A stretch of 64,000 bases of DNA from Boesenbergia rotunda. Lineage: Eukaryota > Streptophyta > Magnoliopsida > Zingiberales > Zingiberaceae. The position numbers and the translations under genes were made by a program. Numbering within the stretch: position 1 is the first letter of the stretch; each line of letters starts with the position of its first letter. Below are positions 47,372 to 59,564 of the stretch, one piece after another. Below the pieces are notes generated by a model. It saw only the letters and a list, made by a program, of their open reading frames with translations. It had not been told where the DNA came from and did no database searches. Location of the stretch: positions 62,001-126,000 of the forward strand of contig JAGFNQ010005674.1 of assembly GCA_024364735.1 (NCBI GenBank). The letters are read 5' to 3'.

Positions 47372-47612
47372 TGATAATCCAAGTATTCATCTATTCGAAC
47401 CAACTATTCATAGAGGTGACTGACTCAATCCCACGAAAATTTTTCATCGACCATTAAAGTAATAGAGAAGCGTTTAAATATATGGAGGTTCATTCAAACG
47501 ACCAACATTCTTAGGTCCACTTTTCGATGGAGAGAAAAATCCTTTACAGTGTATCACAACTGAGACTCAAACCTATACTATTGGAGAGACTAACCATTAT
47601 ACCATTATCTCA
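47372..47612 (-). mobile_element. SINE, second copy of the 43850 family
   Basis: On the minus strand it has ATGGTATAATGGTTAGTCTCTCCAAT at the head and a B-box-like GGTTTGAGTCTC. GTGTATTA-like ACAGTGTA/CACTGTAAAGG and GAATGTTGGTCGTTTGAATGAACCTCC are positioned as in the copy at 43850-44095. It ends at a run of ten A on the minus strand (47363-47372). It is more diverged and no target duplication is clear. Confidence 0.65.
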
Positions 47613-48071
47613 TAGAAACCTCACGGACATTGTTGACATTAGATAGGAGTTGGATTGCAATTGTAACTGCAATGCCAATTGTTCGTCTACTATTCTCCCT
47701 TATTAAAAGGGATTCGTCCAAGTGCGAGAGAGGAGAGAGGATAAATTCTGAAAACTCTGAGATCCGTCTTTTTTGGGAAAGAAGAAGAATGTCCGGCTGG
47801 TTAGAGATTTGGTTTGCCAATTTGTGAAGGGGTTTTTAATTTTGTGATCAATCTTCCGACAACAAATAAGGAGATCAAAATCTGTCATCGATCACGGTAA
47901 GTGTTTACATTTGTTCTTATATTCCATGCATTACATTTTACATTGATATCAATGCAGTATGAGTTCTAAACCGTATGAAACTCTCGAAAAAAACACATGT
48001 ACACTGTCGGAGGTATTGCAGATGGAGTTTGCTGCGTCGCATTCTACCATCGTCGGGTGAGATCGTGACTA

Positions 48072-48660
48072 TGTCGTGATGTGGCACCGTCGCGAGCCGT
48101 GGAAGAAAAGAACAACGACCCCCTCACGAACCCTTGTAGGTCGCGTGTCAATCGCAGTCGCTGGAAAATTGCGGCTGTGTTTCCCCCTAGCCGACGACAT
48201 TGCGAAAAATCATCGAAAGAACATCCCTCCTGTTGCTGGGAACCGCTTCATGGAGGGAGGGAGGGAGGCGTCATCGACTGTTCACGCAGTTGGAGGTGGC
48301 GGCGGCGTGGGTGACAGGTGAGAGAAAAAAAACGTGGCGGGGCTATGATGTTGGCAGAGACGAAGTTAAGCAAATAGGGTTTAGTTTTTTTAAAATAAAT
48401 TAATGCGTGTTAGAATTGATTGGAAATGGGCTTTAGCTTGATTAATTTTTTTAATTTAAAAAAATATTTCTATTTAATTAGTTGACTTCAATTAATTGGT
48501 CTTGGGCGGGATTTTATTGAACTGGGTTAGATTGGCTAATTTGATGGGCAAGATTTGATGAAATGGGTCAGATTGGCTAATGAGTTAGATTTGATCAAAT
48601 GGATCAAATTTGTTCTAATGGGCTAGATTGGCTAATGGCTACATTTGATCGAATGAGTCT
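48072..48660. other. Unclassified sequence in the copia leader region
   Basis: A small GC-rich patch (48050-48350), then GGATTAGATTTGATCAAATGGG-type repeats (48530-48660). Reading frames here have no family features. Confidence 0.35.
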
Positions 48661-48663
48661 CCA

Positions 48664-48870
48664 CGGGATGGACTGATGGTTAGTGCGTGGATGTTGTCAT
48701 CAAGAGGTCTAGGGTCAAATCTTGGCAAAGCTAGTATGCCCACCCTCCCCACGCGCTAGCCACAACATCCGGGCTAGTAGCCTCCGTGATTTACCTCCTT
48801 CGTGTTGACCCTGGGACGGATTGGCGGGGGCGCTGGGAGCGAGCGAATCGCCTTTATGCCATCAGATTTA
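48664..48870 (+). mobile_element. SINE-like unit
   Basis: GATGGTTAGTGCGTGGA as an A-box zone and GAGGTCTAGGGTCAAATC as a decayed B-box, about 50 bp apart, are the layout of a tRNA-derived SINE head. The body is GC-rich (GCGGGGGCGCTGGGAGCG) unlike the flanks. Ends are approximate. Confidence 0.5.
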
Positions 48871-49636
48871 ATCGAATGAATTAGATTCAATCCAACTAGC
48901 CTTGGTTTGATCAAATATACTTGGATTTGATCAATAAATTTGAGATTGGCTAAATGGGCTTAAGTTGAACAAGAGGACATCCTTGTCTAATTAGATTAAT
49001 TCTACTTAGTATAATGGAACAAGCTAATGCTCGGGATTTAGCTTTCAGATTAGCAGTTCATTAGTCAACCAACTGAATAATCATCAATCAATCGATCCAA
49101 TGGATTAATTAACTGGACTCTACAAATCGAGAAAATTTATTTTTCTTAATTACTTAATTATTTATTCTTTGTTTGTTAGCCAGTTATTTTACTGGTTTTG
49201 TTGGTTCTGTACTGACTTTGATATTTCAATTTCAGATAGCACGGATGATATTCATTATGACTTGTGGCTATGTATTACAGAATAGGCTAAGGGAAGCTAT
49301 CTAGTACATAAAGTATGATCATACTTATGGAGTTAGAGGGCTCATTAGAAAGTTTGATAGATTATTATGGAGACTTCAGCAACAGGATTTTTCAATCCTG
49401 GACAACTATCGGATTTGAGCTTTGATTCGATTATTGTTGACAAGTCTCAATGAAGTAGTACACCATGTTTGGTGGCGCTATAAAGGGTGCATGACATACG
49501 TAGATTTATGTATAGAACTACTTCACCATGTGGATCAAGAGGAGGATCCATAAGAGAATTTGAATGAGGATTCTGTAAAGAGTTCTGATGCCAATATGTC
49601 TCAGATCAATGCTAGCCCGGTTGAGAATAGAAAGAT

Positions 49637-51086
49637 TGTTGGTGCAATCATCCTTGTGGTCAAGGTTGACCAGTTTAACTAAGCTCGGGTTGGCTCGAGT
49701 TTGAGTTTCGATGTTTGACAATGATGTTTGGACAATGTGTGAATGACAAGTCAAGTGGGTCAAGGTTGATCGGAGACTTGATTGGTGAAGTCCTAGTTGG
49801 GACTAGGCAACCTAGTTGGGAACTAGGTGAAGTCCAAGATGGGTTAGCTGGAAGCTAAACACTTGACAAAAGGGATGTCCTAGTGGGACTAGACAACCTA
49901 GTTGAGAATTAGGTAAAGTTCAAAGTGGGTTAGTTAGGAGTTAAATACTTAGCAAAAGGGAAGTCTAGTGGGACTAGGCAACCTAATTGGGAACTAGGTG
50001 AAGTACAAGGTGTGTTAGCTGAGAGCTAAACATTTGGTAAAAGGAAAGTCCTAGTGGTATAGACACACCTAGTTGGAAACTTGGTGAAGACCAAGGTGGG
50101 TTAGTTAGGAGCTAAACACTTGGCACGAGAGATGTCCTAGTTGGAAAATAGGCAAGGAAAAAGTCCAAGTAGGTCAAGGATTGACTGAACACTTGGCGAC
50201 GAAGTTCTAATAGATCACGGTTAACCAGATATTGGGCAAATGCACCCTATACTTGGGTTAGGTGAGTTAGGGTTAGATAATCGATTAAGCTCTAACCTAA
50301 TCGATTAGGGCAATCGATTAGGGAGTATTTCGTGAGAGCACAGAAAAATAGGGAATCGACTTGCCAGCCAATTCAGCCATTCCCAGTCGATTAGGTGATT
50401 GACTAGGAGAAGTTCTTCGTGAAGAGAAGTAGGGTTGAATCAATTGGGAAAATCGATTCGGCCGAGCCTAACCGACTAGTCCAATTGATTAGGCTGTGTA
50501 TTTTCATATAGTGAGTTTTGGAATCGAGTGAGCAATCGATTCAGAGATTCCTAAATCGATTAGGGTTTGAAAAATAGCTGTTGCGAGGCATGAATGGCTG
50601 GATTTGTTGGATCTGTGTGGAATCGAAATCTACTAGAAACCCTAAATTGGAGCGATATATAAGGTTTTCACTATAGGTTCAACACAACTCTTCTCTCCTT
50701 TCTTCACCCATTTTTGTGTGCTTCTTGGAGACAAGTGTTGTTGCATTTCCAAGTATCAAGATGTGATTCCAAGCTAGAAGAAAGCAAGAAAAGCAATGAG
50801 CTATTGTTGTAAATCTTGTAAGATTTCATTTTATATTTGCTTATTTTTGTTGTAATTCTTCGTGAGTTTGTACGAGGCTTCTTTGCCTCTAAAAAGAAAA
50901 TTTTTATAGTGGTTGTGAGAGTGAGAATAGTGGACTCTTGGATTAGTCACCTGAAGAAAATGGATACCAAGTAAAGAAGAAGGTGGTAGCGTTTGCTCAA
51001 GTCTTCTGTCGTGATAAATCTTCATCGAGCAAAAGAGAAGTTATTCACCCCTTCCCACCCCCTTTAGCTCTCTACCGATCTTAACA
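49637..51086 (+). mobile_element. Solo SIRE-type LTR (1450 bp)
   Basis: Starts TGTTGGTGCAATCATCC and ends GATCTTAACA, with perfect 5-bp AAGAT duplications (49632-49636, 51087-51091). The first half has four tandem copies of about 95 bp with TAGTTGGGAACTAGGTGAAG and GGGTTAGCT.G.AGCTAAAC (49790-50130). The middle (50270-50580) repeats AATCGATTAGG. CACCCCTTCCCACCCCCTTT near the end matches the other SIRE LTRs. No interior remains. Confidence 0.9.
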
Positions 51087-52290
51087 AAGATAAGATTTGT
51101 TTTCATTACTACGGCACTAATGTCTTTTCTAGTGGGAGTAGACCTATTTACTACAACCCTAGTATTTGTGGGTGTAGTGAAAATCTATCTAGTTTATTAA
51201 AGTTATGTAGAAATAGTTTTTCCCTACTTTATCAATGTATGTCCTTGTTGAATTTTATGTGTTAATGTTTAATCTTAGTGATAAATTTCTTTAAATGATT
51301 TGTTCATTGAATAGTACTTTATAATGGTTCATTTTACGATGAATTCATTTAATAATTAATTTATTTTATTATTAATTCATTTAATGATAAGTTCATTCAA
51401 GATTATTATCATTTAATAGTTAGTTCATTTGATAGGATATATATAATATAATTGATCAATATTGATTATATTGGATTATACCGATGATAAGTGAAAATGT
51501 AATTTCCACTTGATTTTGTAAAGCAACTCAAATTTATATTGAGTTAATTATTAATTACATACATATGAATTACACTAAATAGCTAAAAATTTGTTTACTT
51601 ACGATAGATTATGACTACTAAAAATATCATAGCTGGACGTAATAAGGGAGAGAAATTATATGAGAATAACTATAAAATATAACATTTCATGAGAACCAAG
51701 AAGTACTAGAAGTTGTAGATCAATTTATGGAAGAACCTGTTGATGGTTCTACAATATACCATAAACGTGATCTTGATGCCTATAAAGTATGGAGGAAAAA
51801 AGACTCTGCTGTTAATTAAGGGTCTATTGATTATTCAATAGTACATGACCTAGTCTATGAGTATGAGTCATATCCATCAACTCATGCTGTCTAGGTTGCC
51901 CTAAAAGAAAAATACAGTAGAGTATATTTGAGCAAGGTTCATCAGTTCGCAATTAAGTTAGATAGCTACAAAAGCGCTCGAATGTATCTATGACCCAACA
52001 TCTAAGGGAAATTACTAATATAATTTGGAAGTTAAAGGTTGGTCATGAGTTATTAATGAAAACAAGTTCAAGAAGTTATCCCTTCCCTTCTTGATTTTTA
52101 AAAGACGATAAAATAGAATCTTACTCATAGTGAAAGAATTAAGACTTTTGTTAATGTCTCACACTATGTTGAACTAGAGGTAGAAAGAATAGAATCCGCA
52201 AGGATTTCTGGATAAGCTTTTATAGTTGATGGATCTATTAATGCATCTGAATCCAAGAATAAGAGAAAATTATTCAAAAAGAGAAAGAGA

Positions 52291-52328
52291 AAGGGAAAGG
52301 GAAAGGGAAAGGGAAAGGGAAAGGGAAA
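52291..52328. repeat. (GGGAAA)n microsatellite within copia gag
   Basis: Six units of AAAGGG in frame; they encode alternating Gly-Lys. Confidence 0.93.
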
Positions 52329-53712
52329 GAAAGCTGGTAAAATTGTTGCTGCTAGGATAGGCTCAAACAAGAAGAAGTTTATGGGGAAAAACATCGAAAT
52401 AAACCTAAAAGCAAGTTAATTTGCTATAATTATGGCAAAAAGGGTCATTTTGCCTAGGAATGTACCGAGCCAAAAAAGATACATTCAAGTTTATCTTCCA
52501 TTTATAAGCATTATGTTGCTAATACAGTATTGTTTGCTGATTCTTATCCTTTGTGGATTATAGATTCAGGAGCAACAAATCATGTAGCTCGTGAGTGAGC
52601 TATATTCGTGGAGTATCGTCGAGTATCGGTTGACAACAAATATATATATGTAGAAAACAATACAAGGATTGAAGTCACAGGGATTGACACTTGTAAACTC
52701 AGTCTATGTGGTAGATATACCTTATTTCTACATAATGTTTTTTATGCTTCTTAGATTCAACGAAATTTAGTTTCTGTTATAACTCTTGTTGATTTGAGTT
52801 ATTGTATAAATTTTTACAATCGTTGTGTGGAATTTCGTATTAACTCAGCGTTAATATGACATGATTATATAATAAATGGTTTCATGATTCTTGATGTAGA
52901 ATCAGATATTAATTATGGTATTAATGGTTGTTTTTCAAACATTACACTTATTAGTGATGTTGATATTAATGATGAAGTTTGACATGCTAGATTGTGATAT
53001 ATCGGACAAGAACGAATGAATATATTAGCTAAATAGGGGCTATTAGGTGCTCATACTATGATTAACTTGTTTGTGTGTATGTCTTGTTGGAAAAGCAACT
53101 ACGAGACCATTTGGTAAGGCTGTTAGAGTTGAATCACTGTTGTAATTAATTCATTCATATATTTGGGGTTCGATGAATGTGAAGATTAGACATAGAAGTT
53201 CCTATTTCATTATATTTATTTATTACCTCATACGTTTCGGTCATATGTATTTGATTTCTCATAAATTTGAAGTATTAGATTATTTCAAACGTTATTTGAA
53301 TGAAGTCGAAGTTCAATTAGATCATAAGGTTAAAACCTTACGTACTGACCATGGGAGCAAATATTTATTGACTAGTTTAAGATAATGTGTAATAATAAAG
53401 AGATTATTAGATAGCTAACAATTCCTGTAACTCCATAACAAAATTGGGTTTTCGAAAGAAGAAATCGAACTTCTCTAGATATGGTTAGGTCTATGATGGC
53501 TTAAATTAATTTGTCAATTTTCTATTGGTGAGATGTATTATTAGATGTCTTCTAAGTTTGTTCTATTTACTCCATATGAATGTTGGATAGGTAGAGAATC
53601 AAATTTGAATAATCTGAGACCTTGGAAGTCAGTTGCCTACGTTCATGATAAGACTCACAAATATAAAAAATTAGGACCTAAAGATAAAAAGTATAACTTC
53701 GTAAGGTATTCT

Positions 53713-53940
53713 GATATCTCCAAGGATTATGTTTTTATTAGTGAGCAATAAGATGAAACCATCTCTGAAATAGAATTAAGATATACCATTTTCCTCGAAA
53801 TTGAGTTCCCAACGAGAGGTGAAGTTGATATCTCCAAGGATTATATTTATATTGGTGAGAAATAAGATGAAACCATCTCTGAAATAGAATTAAGATATAT
53901 TACTTTTCTCAAAATTGAGATCTCAACGAGAGGTGAAGTT
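53713..53940. repeat. 114-bp tandem duplication in the copia remnant
   Basis: Units 53713-53826 and 53827-53940 both begin GATATCTCCAAGGATTAT and end ACGAGAGGTGAAGTT. They differ at about a dozen sites. 114 bp is 38 codons, so the duplication keeps the reading frame. Confidence 0.93.
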
Positions 53941-54948
53941 AATAAAACTATTCCGCTATTTGTAGTAGAGGAAGAGGATGACACTTTATCAACAAATCAT
54001 GTATCGTAAAGAATGTCTGAATTTGGTCAACCTAGTAGGTGTAATTTACCAATAAATGAGTTGATTTCTCAAGAGTCAAACCTACGAAGAATGGTCATCA
54101 AATTATTTCATGGAGAATGTTTGATATCCAGAATGAGGCATTTATGGTTCTCTTAATTGACGATGAGAAATCTCGAATGTTGAGGAAATATTGAGATGCT
54201 TAGTTAGAGAAAAATAAAAAGCTACAATGGATGAAGAGATAGAGTCTATGAAAAAGAATCAAGTTTAGGAATTAGTCGATCTTCCTCCATGCCGAAAGGC
54301 TATTGGGAATAAATGAAATCTTAAGATTAAGTGAAAAGTAGATGGATCGATTAATTGATACGAAGCTTGTTTAGTTGCAAAATATTTACCCAATAAGAAA
54401 GTATTGATTTTAAATAGACATTTCCCCTTAGTGAAATTTATGTCAACTCGTATAGTAGAATATTTTGACTTGTAATTACATCAGATGGATGTAAACATAG
54501 CTTTTCTTAATCATAGTCTTAATGAGGGCACAACTAGAAGGTTACATTGCTAAAAGTCAAGAGAATAAAATATATAGACTTAAAAAAATTTATATTTGGG
54601 CTAAAGTAAGTGTCAAGACAATGTAACATAAGATTTAATAAAGTTATTTTATCTTGTGGTTTCGAAATTAATAATGAGGATCATCATGTTACTTAAGAAA
54701 GGAAAAAGAAAAATTGATGATATGCTAATAGTTGGAAGTGATATAAAATTTGTGATAGAAATCAAATCATAACTTTTATCATAATTTTAAATAATAGATA
54801 TGAGAGAAGCTGAGTACATTTTAGAAGTGAAGATCATAAGAGATTAATCAAAAAGACTTTTAGATTTGTCTTAAGAGACTTATATCACTAAGATGTTATA
54901 ATACTTCAATATGTCTGCAGATTACAATATTGAATAAATTCTTACTAG

Positions 54949-55959
54949 AGGGGGTGAATAGCTCGATTCCCCCAAGTTGATTGATTCTTCTTACAAGGTT
55001 AGCAAGTGGAAATGCAAATTACAATTGAAAACTATGCTAATACTTAATCTCTTACGTGGTTCGGAAATTGCTTGCTCCTATTCCACAGTGTGTCCTTGAG
55101 GTGGATGAACCCTTGATCCTTCGGTGGATCAATCCCGACAATCTCCGACTAATGCTTTCTCCTTCTCGGTGGAGAACAACCTCTCACAAAGTTTCTTCCT
55201 CTTTACAAGATAAGAACTAATGTTAAGAGGAAAAGAGTAGACTTAGAAGCTTGGGCACTTATGCAAGGATGTTTCACAATAACACAGCTAACCCTTCTCA
55301 AGTGTCAAGCTCCTCTTTAATTAGAGAAAAGAACTATTAACAAAACAGCTTAGCCCTGACACCAGTCGACTGACACTAAAACCAGTCGACTGGTGTCCAA
55401 CCGACGGTTAGCCTAATAGCTAGATTTCGAACAGACCAGTCGACTGGTTCCCAGACCAGTCGACTGCTACACGTTATTCGAGCATTCAAAAAGATTAGTT
55501 AATTGGTTCCCTTACCAGTCGACTGCTGCAGTTCACTCTCAGCGGTGTTAGTTGATTGCTTCCCTTGCCAGTCGACTGCCCAGCTTACAAACTCACTCTC
55601 AACCTGTTCGGACTCCATCCTTCGCATATGCCTTGAAATTCACTTCCTCGGCTTGCCCCTTGAAGTTCTCTTCCTTCGGCTCTCGTCCCTCGGATGCGCA
55701 CACAAGCCCGCGGCTTGTCTCTATGCCATCATTCGTGTATGCCTTTGAAGTCTACTTCCTCTGCTCGCCCTTTGAAGTCATCTTCCTTTGTCTCTCGTCC
55801 CTCGGATGCTCACTCCATTGTTCCTCATGTGTGGTTCACCAAGTCTTGCAAAACTCAACCACATATATTAAACCAATATGAAAACCTAACTTAATCATAT
55901 TGACACACACATCAAAATTTATGATCTACCCGATCAAACTTGGATCGATTGCACCCACA
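54949..55959 (-). repeat. 3' LTR of the gag-only element
   Basis: About 1.0 kb. On the minus strand it begins TGTGGGTGCAATCGATCC. It carries several ACCAGTCGACTGGT-type palindromes at 55365-55585 and GA.TGATGGCATA/CTTCCTCGG words in 55600-55810. Confidence 0.7.
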
Positions 55960-55976
55960 ATCTTTCCCTTTTTGAT

Positions 55977-56979
55977 GTGTGACAATATGCTTAAGTTAGA
56001 CATAAAGATAGCAATTGAAATTAGAAGCATAGCATACTAAGAAGCATAAACATGCATCCTTCCCCTTAACCTATGCCTTATTACATGATTTTTAAATTTT
56101 GTACAAACATGAAGAAATAAGTTAAATTCTACCTTAAACACTTCAATTCTCTCCCTTTGACACCATCAAAAAGATTGTACCAAACAATGTTAACCTATGA
56201 TATTAAATAAAGACAAAGTTTCAAATTCTGAAAATAAACAGAAAAAAAACTTAGGTACCAGTCGACTGAGTCAGTTAACAGGCGACTGGTCTCATCGAAA
56301 CCACACTTTCTTCCAAGACACAGTAAGATCAGTCGACTGACCCTTGGTACCAGTTGACTGATACATTTCTGATTCGAATTTCAACCTTTTGAGCCGAATT
56401 TCAGAAATGCATAATTTTTTTTGGAAAATTCAAAAAATCATAAAATTTTGCAAACATATTTCATTTGATATCCTTTAATAGGAAAAAAATATGGTTTCAT
56501 GAAAACTCAAAATATTTTTAAATTTTTTACCAAAATTAAAAAAATTTGAAAACCTACAATTTTGTATTAAAATCAAGCTCTAGTTTTGAACTCTTGTGTT
56601 TTTCAAATATATGTCATAGCATATAAAATATAGAATTATTTTTAAAATATTTGAAATGTCCAACTATGATCTATGGACAAGATGTCCATTAATTAAATAG
56701 TTACTTTCTCCATAGTTGATCTATTATTACTAAAGTGATACAATTCATAATCATCAAAATGCCATAAGCACATGTGAAGTATGAGTATCATCCTAACATC
56801 TCATATACATAAATAAATACATACATCAATTTATTATGAGATGTGATAAAAGTACTCCCTACTTAGCCCATTTAATCATGAATTGCATTTAGGCTAAGTG
56901 CTCACCCTTAAGATCTCAAGTCAACTACTTTTTAAAAATTTGAAATTTTAACAAACATTGTTGACTAATCCTAAATCCT
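55977..56979. other. Non-coding interior of the gag-only element
   Basis: AT-rich. Two more TCGACTG words are present (56250-56370). This is where pol would be in an autonomous relative; none of its motifs is visible on either strand. Confidence 0.55.
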
Positions 56980-58680
56980 CTAACCCTTGAGAATTGACTT
57001 TGACACCCAATAGAAATGTTTTCTAATTGGGTTGACCAAATATTCTTTGGGAATCCATCTTTTATCTTGGGTTTTGATTTTTGCATGTCCTCTAGCAAGT
57101 AGGCAATTATAGGTATTTTCATTATTATATCCTAAACCCGTTTTTTTTAAACTTGTTCTTTGACTTCTAATAATCATGTCTAAGGTATTAGAGTCAATTT
57201 CAAATTTTCTAAGGGCTTTACTAAAGTTATCCACCATTTCTCTTAATTCCCTATTTTCCTCTTCTAAACATGAATCATTTAAATTAGAAGAGGAGGAAGC
57301 ATGCATGCTATCCCTAAGTGTCATGGATTCTAGTTTTTCATTTAGCATGCAAATTTTATTTTTTAAACATTTGATTTTCTTTCTAGCTTTAAACAAGTCA
57401 TCATTTATGCTAGAAATTATTTTAACTAAAGTAGTAGTGGGTAGATTGTATACCTCACTTACCGAGACGTCCGAATCCGAAGTTGAGCCTCCCCTTTTAC
57501 TTGAGCTCCCTTCATCCTCACTCGAGATTTTTCCTTCTTCAACTTCGGATGATGTGGAGGATATATCTTCAATTCTCATTAAGGCAAAATGGGGCACATG
57601 GTGTTCTTTTTCTTCCGATGATAATGATTCATCCCATGTTGCCTTTAAGGTTTGGACCTTCTTCCCCTTTTCTTTTGTTTTCTTTTTCTCTTCATTCTTC
57701 TTCATTTCCTTTTTCTTCAAGAGAGGGCATTCATCTCTCATGTGTCATTCTCCTTGACAATTGTAACAAATGATCTTCCTTGGTCGACTTTTACTTCTTG
57801 AGTTTTTTATATCACGAGATTTGTTAGATGAAAAATGTTTAAAGACCCTTCTCATTTTTCTTACTATGTACATCTCCTTATTACTATCCATGGATGCACT
57901 TAATTCTTCCGAGTCGGATGAGAAGACCTTCTTCTTCTTGCCTTTTCCCTTGTTTGTCACAAGGGTTACTCTTCTTGGTTTGTATACTTCTTCAATTGCT
58001 CCTTCAATTTGAGTTTCATGAAGCTCCATGATTGTGAAGAATTCATTTAAAGAAGTTTCCTCTAGATCCTTGGATATGTAATATGAGTCCAACATTGAGC
58101 TCCAATTTATTGTTCTTGGAAAGACATTGATGACTTTCATCAATATGTCTCGGTTGGAGAGTTGCTCACCTATACTTGTTAGTCCATTAAGAATTTCTTT
58201 AATTCTAGCATGTAAGTTAGATACCTTCTCCCCTTTGTCAAGTTTGATGTTGTTGAGTTGAGATCGGAGAAAATCTCTCTTTGCTAATTTTGCTTCTGAA
58301 GTGCCTTTATGAAGCTTTACTAGCTTATCCCATAGATCTTTGGCACTTGTGTAGGTTCTAATTCTTATTATCTCTTGCTGGGGAAGCACACTTAGAAGAT
58401 GATACAAAGCTTTTGAATTTGCAAGATGATCATCTTTTTGCTTCTTGCTCCATCTTATCTTTTCAAGTAGCTTATTCTCTTGATCCCTAGGCATCTCAAA
58501 ATTGTTTTCCATGATTAGCATTATATCGAAATTGGTATCGAAGAATACCTCCATCCTCTTCTTCCACCAAGAAAATTCTCTTTCGAATTTGGGTGGTTGG
58601 ATGTGCGAGCCGACCATTTGATGAATTTGCTCTTCTCGACGGTTAGTCCGTTGAAGGACGACCTTGTGCTCTGATACCAT
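56980..58680 (-). pseudogene. SIRE-like Gag with one in-frame stop
   Basis: Reads from 58680 to 57745, then on in the same frame to 56980. The UBN2-type core has PPKFEREFSWWKKRMEVFF, SAKDLWDKLVKLHKG and NLHARIKEILNGL. The zinc knuckle C-Y-N-C-x4-H-x4-C at about 57704-57760 is broken by a TGA in place of the residue before His. After it comes a long Lys/Glu/Ser-rich and coiled-coil-like region (EENRELREMVDNFSKALRKF), ending with KRWIPKEYLVNPI, which in SIRE elements precedes protease. The first ATG overlaps the primer site, so the true start may be the Met of MVGSHIQPPKF (about 58617). Apart from the one stop it is open for some 560 codons, unusual among the retroelements here. Confidence 0.8.
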
Positions 58681-59564
58681 TTGTTGGGACCAAAGGACCA
58701 GCTAAAGGGGGTGGGTGAATAGCTCGATTCTCGGATTGATTCTTCCTACAAGGTTAGTGCGCAAGCGGAAATGCAAATTACAATTGGAAACTATGCTAAC
58801 ACTTAATCTCTTACATGGTTTGGAGATTGCTTGCTCCTACTCTACGGTGTGCCCTTGAGGTGGGCGAAACCTTGATCATTCGGTGGATTAATCCCTGACA
58901 ATCTTCGGCTAATACTTTCTCCTTTTCGGTGGAGAACAACTTCTCACAAAGTTTCTTCCTCTTTACAAGATGAGAGTCAAGGTTAGGAGTAAGAGAGTGG
59001 ACTTGGAAGCTTGAGCACTTGAGTAAGGATGTTTCACAATAGCACAGCTAACCCTTCTCAAGTCTCAAGTTCTTTTTTAAATAGAGGAGAGAGCCGTTCA
59101 CAAAACAGCTCAGCCCTCGACACCAATCGACTGACACCAGAACCAGTCGACTAGTTCCCAGACCAGTCGATTGCTACACACTGTTCGGCCTTATAGAAAG
59201 ACCAGTCGACTGGTTCTCTTACCAGTCAACTACTATACTTGGACGAGTGAGAGATATTGATAGTGGGAGACTGGACTGCAATTGTAACTGCAATGCTAGT
59301 GTCCGCCCACTACTCTCCCTTATAAAAAGGGATGCATCAAAGTGCGAGAGAGGAGAGTAGATAAGTTTTGAAAACTCCTTATATGGGATCCTTCTTCTTT
59401 GGGAAAGAACATCCGGCTGATAAAAGATGTGATTTGTGAACTTGTGGAAGATTTTTCGATTTCATAATCGTTTCCCGACAACAAGTAAGAAGATCAAAAG
59501 CTGCCATTGATCGCTACAAATGTTTACATTTGATGTTATATTTCATGCAATATTAGACTCTACA

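Larger units (their letters stand above)
51660..54560 (+). pseudogene. Copia gag-pol remnant
   Basis: Pieces in order: a Gag C-terminus with a lysine-rich (KGKGKG) run from a GGGAAA microsatellite, and a zinc knuckle C-Y-N-Y-x4-H-x4-C at 52422-52463 (second Cys is Tyr). Next come protease IIDSGATNHV (52557-52586), a GAG pre-integrase HARL near 52983, and integrase core text with LRTDHGSKYL (53337-53366) and V.ERRNRTSLDMVRSMM (53450-53500). An integrase C-terminal zone holds a 114-bp duplication, and reverse transcriptase has ACLVAK and HQMDVNIAFLN (54360-54510). Numerous stops and shifts show it is dead. Confidence 0.8.
54949..59240 (-). mobile_element. Gag-only SIRE-like retrotransposon, minus orientation
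   Basis: Direct repeats 54949-55959 and 58682-59240 are its LTRs; both contain TGAATAGCTCGATTC, CAAGCGGAAATGCAAATTACA and GGTGGAGAACAAC. On the minus strand the right LTR ends GGTCCCAACA and is followed two bases later by TGGTATCAGAGC (58668-58679), the initiator-Met tRNA primer site. A polypurine tract (AAAAAGGGAAAGAT) adjoins the left LTR at 55960. The interior is only 2.7 kb and encodes Gag alone. The right LTR is cut short where the host copia sequence resumes, so the 5' end is missing. Confidence 0.8.
47651..59564 (+). mobile_element. Decayed Ty1/copia element carrying two later insertions
   Basis: Short LTRs of about 290 bp are at 47651-47942 and about 59272-59564. Both begin TGGA(T/C)TGCAATTGTAACTGC and share AAGTGCGAGAGAGGAGAG and GTTTACATTTG. 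The first is followed by TTGATATCAATGCAG, a decayed TTGGTATCAGAGC primer site. The second is preceded by a polypurine-like AGTGGGAGAC. The interior has Gag, protease, integrase and part of reverse transcriptase in frame-broken form (51660-54560). It was entered by a solo LTR at 49637 and a gag-only element at 54949. RNase H is not seen. Confidence 0.65.

Noticed and set aside
48076..48403. Three overlapping GC-rich frames
   Set aside because: All three frames of one short GC-rich patch are open at once and none has recognisable motifs.
55503..55894. Three plus-strand frames with Cys/Leu/Ser-rich text
   Set aside because: They lie in the LTR of a minus-strand element and repeat with the LTR subrepeats.
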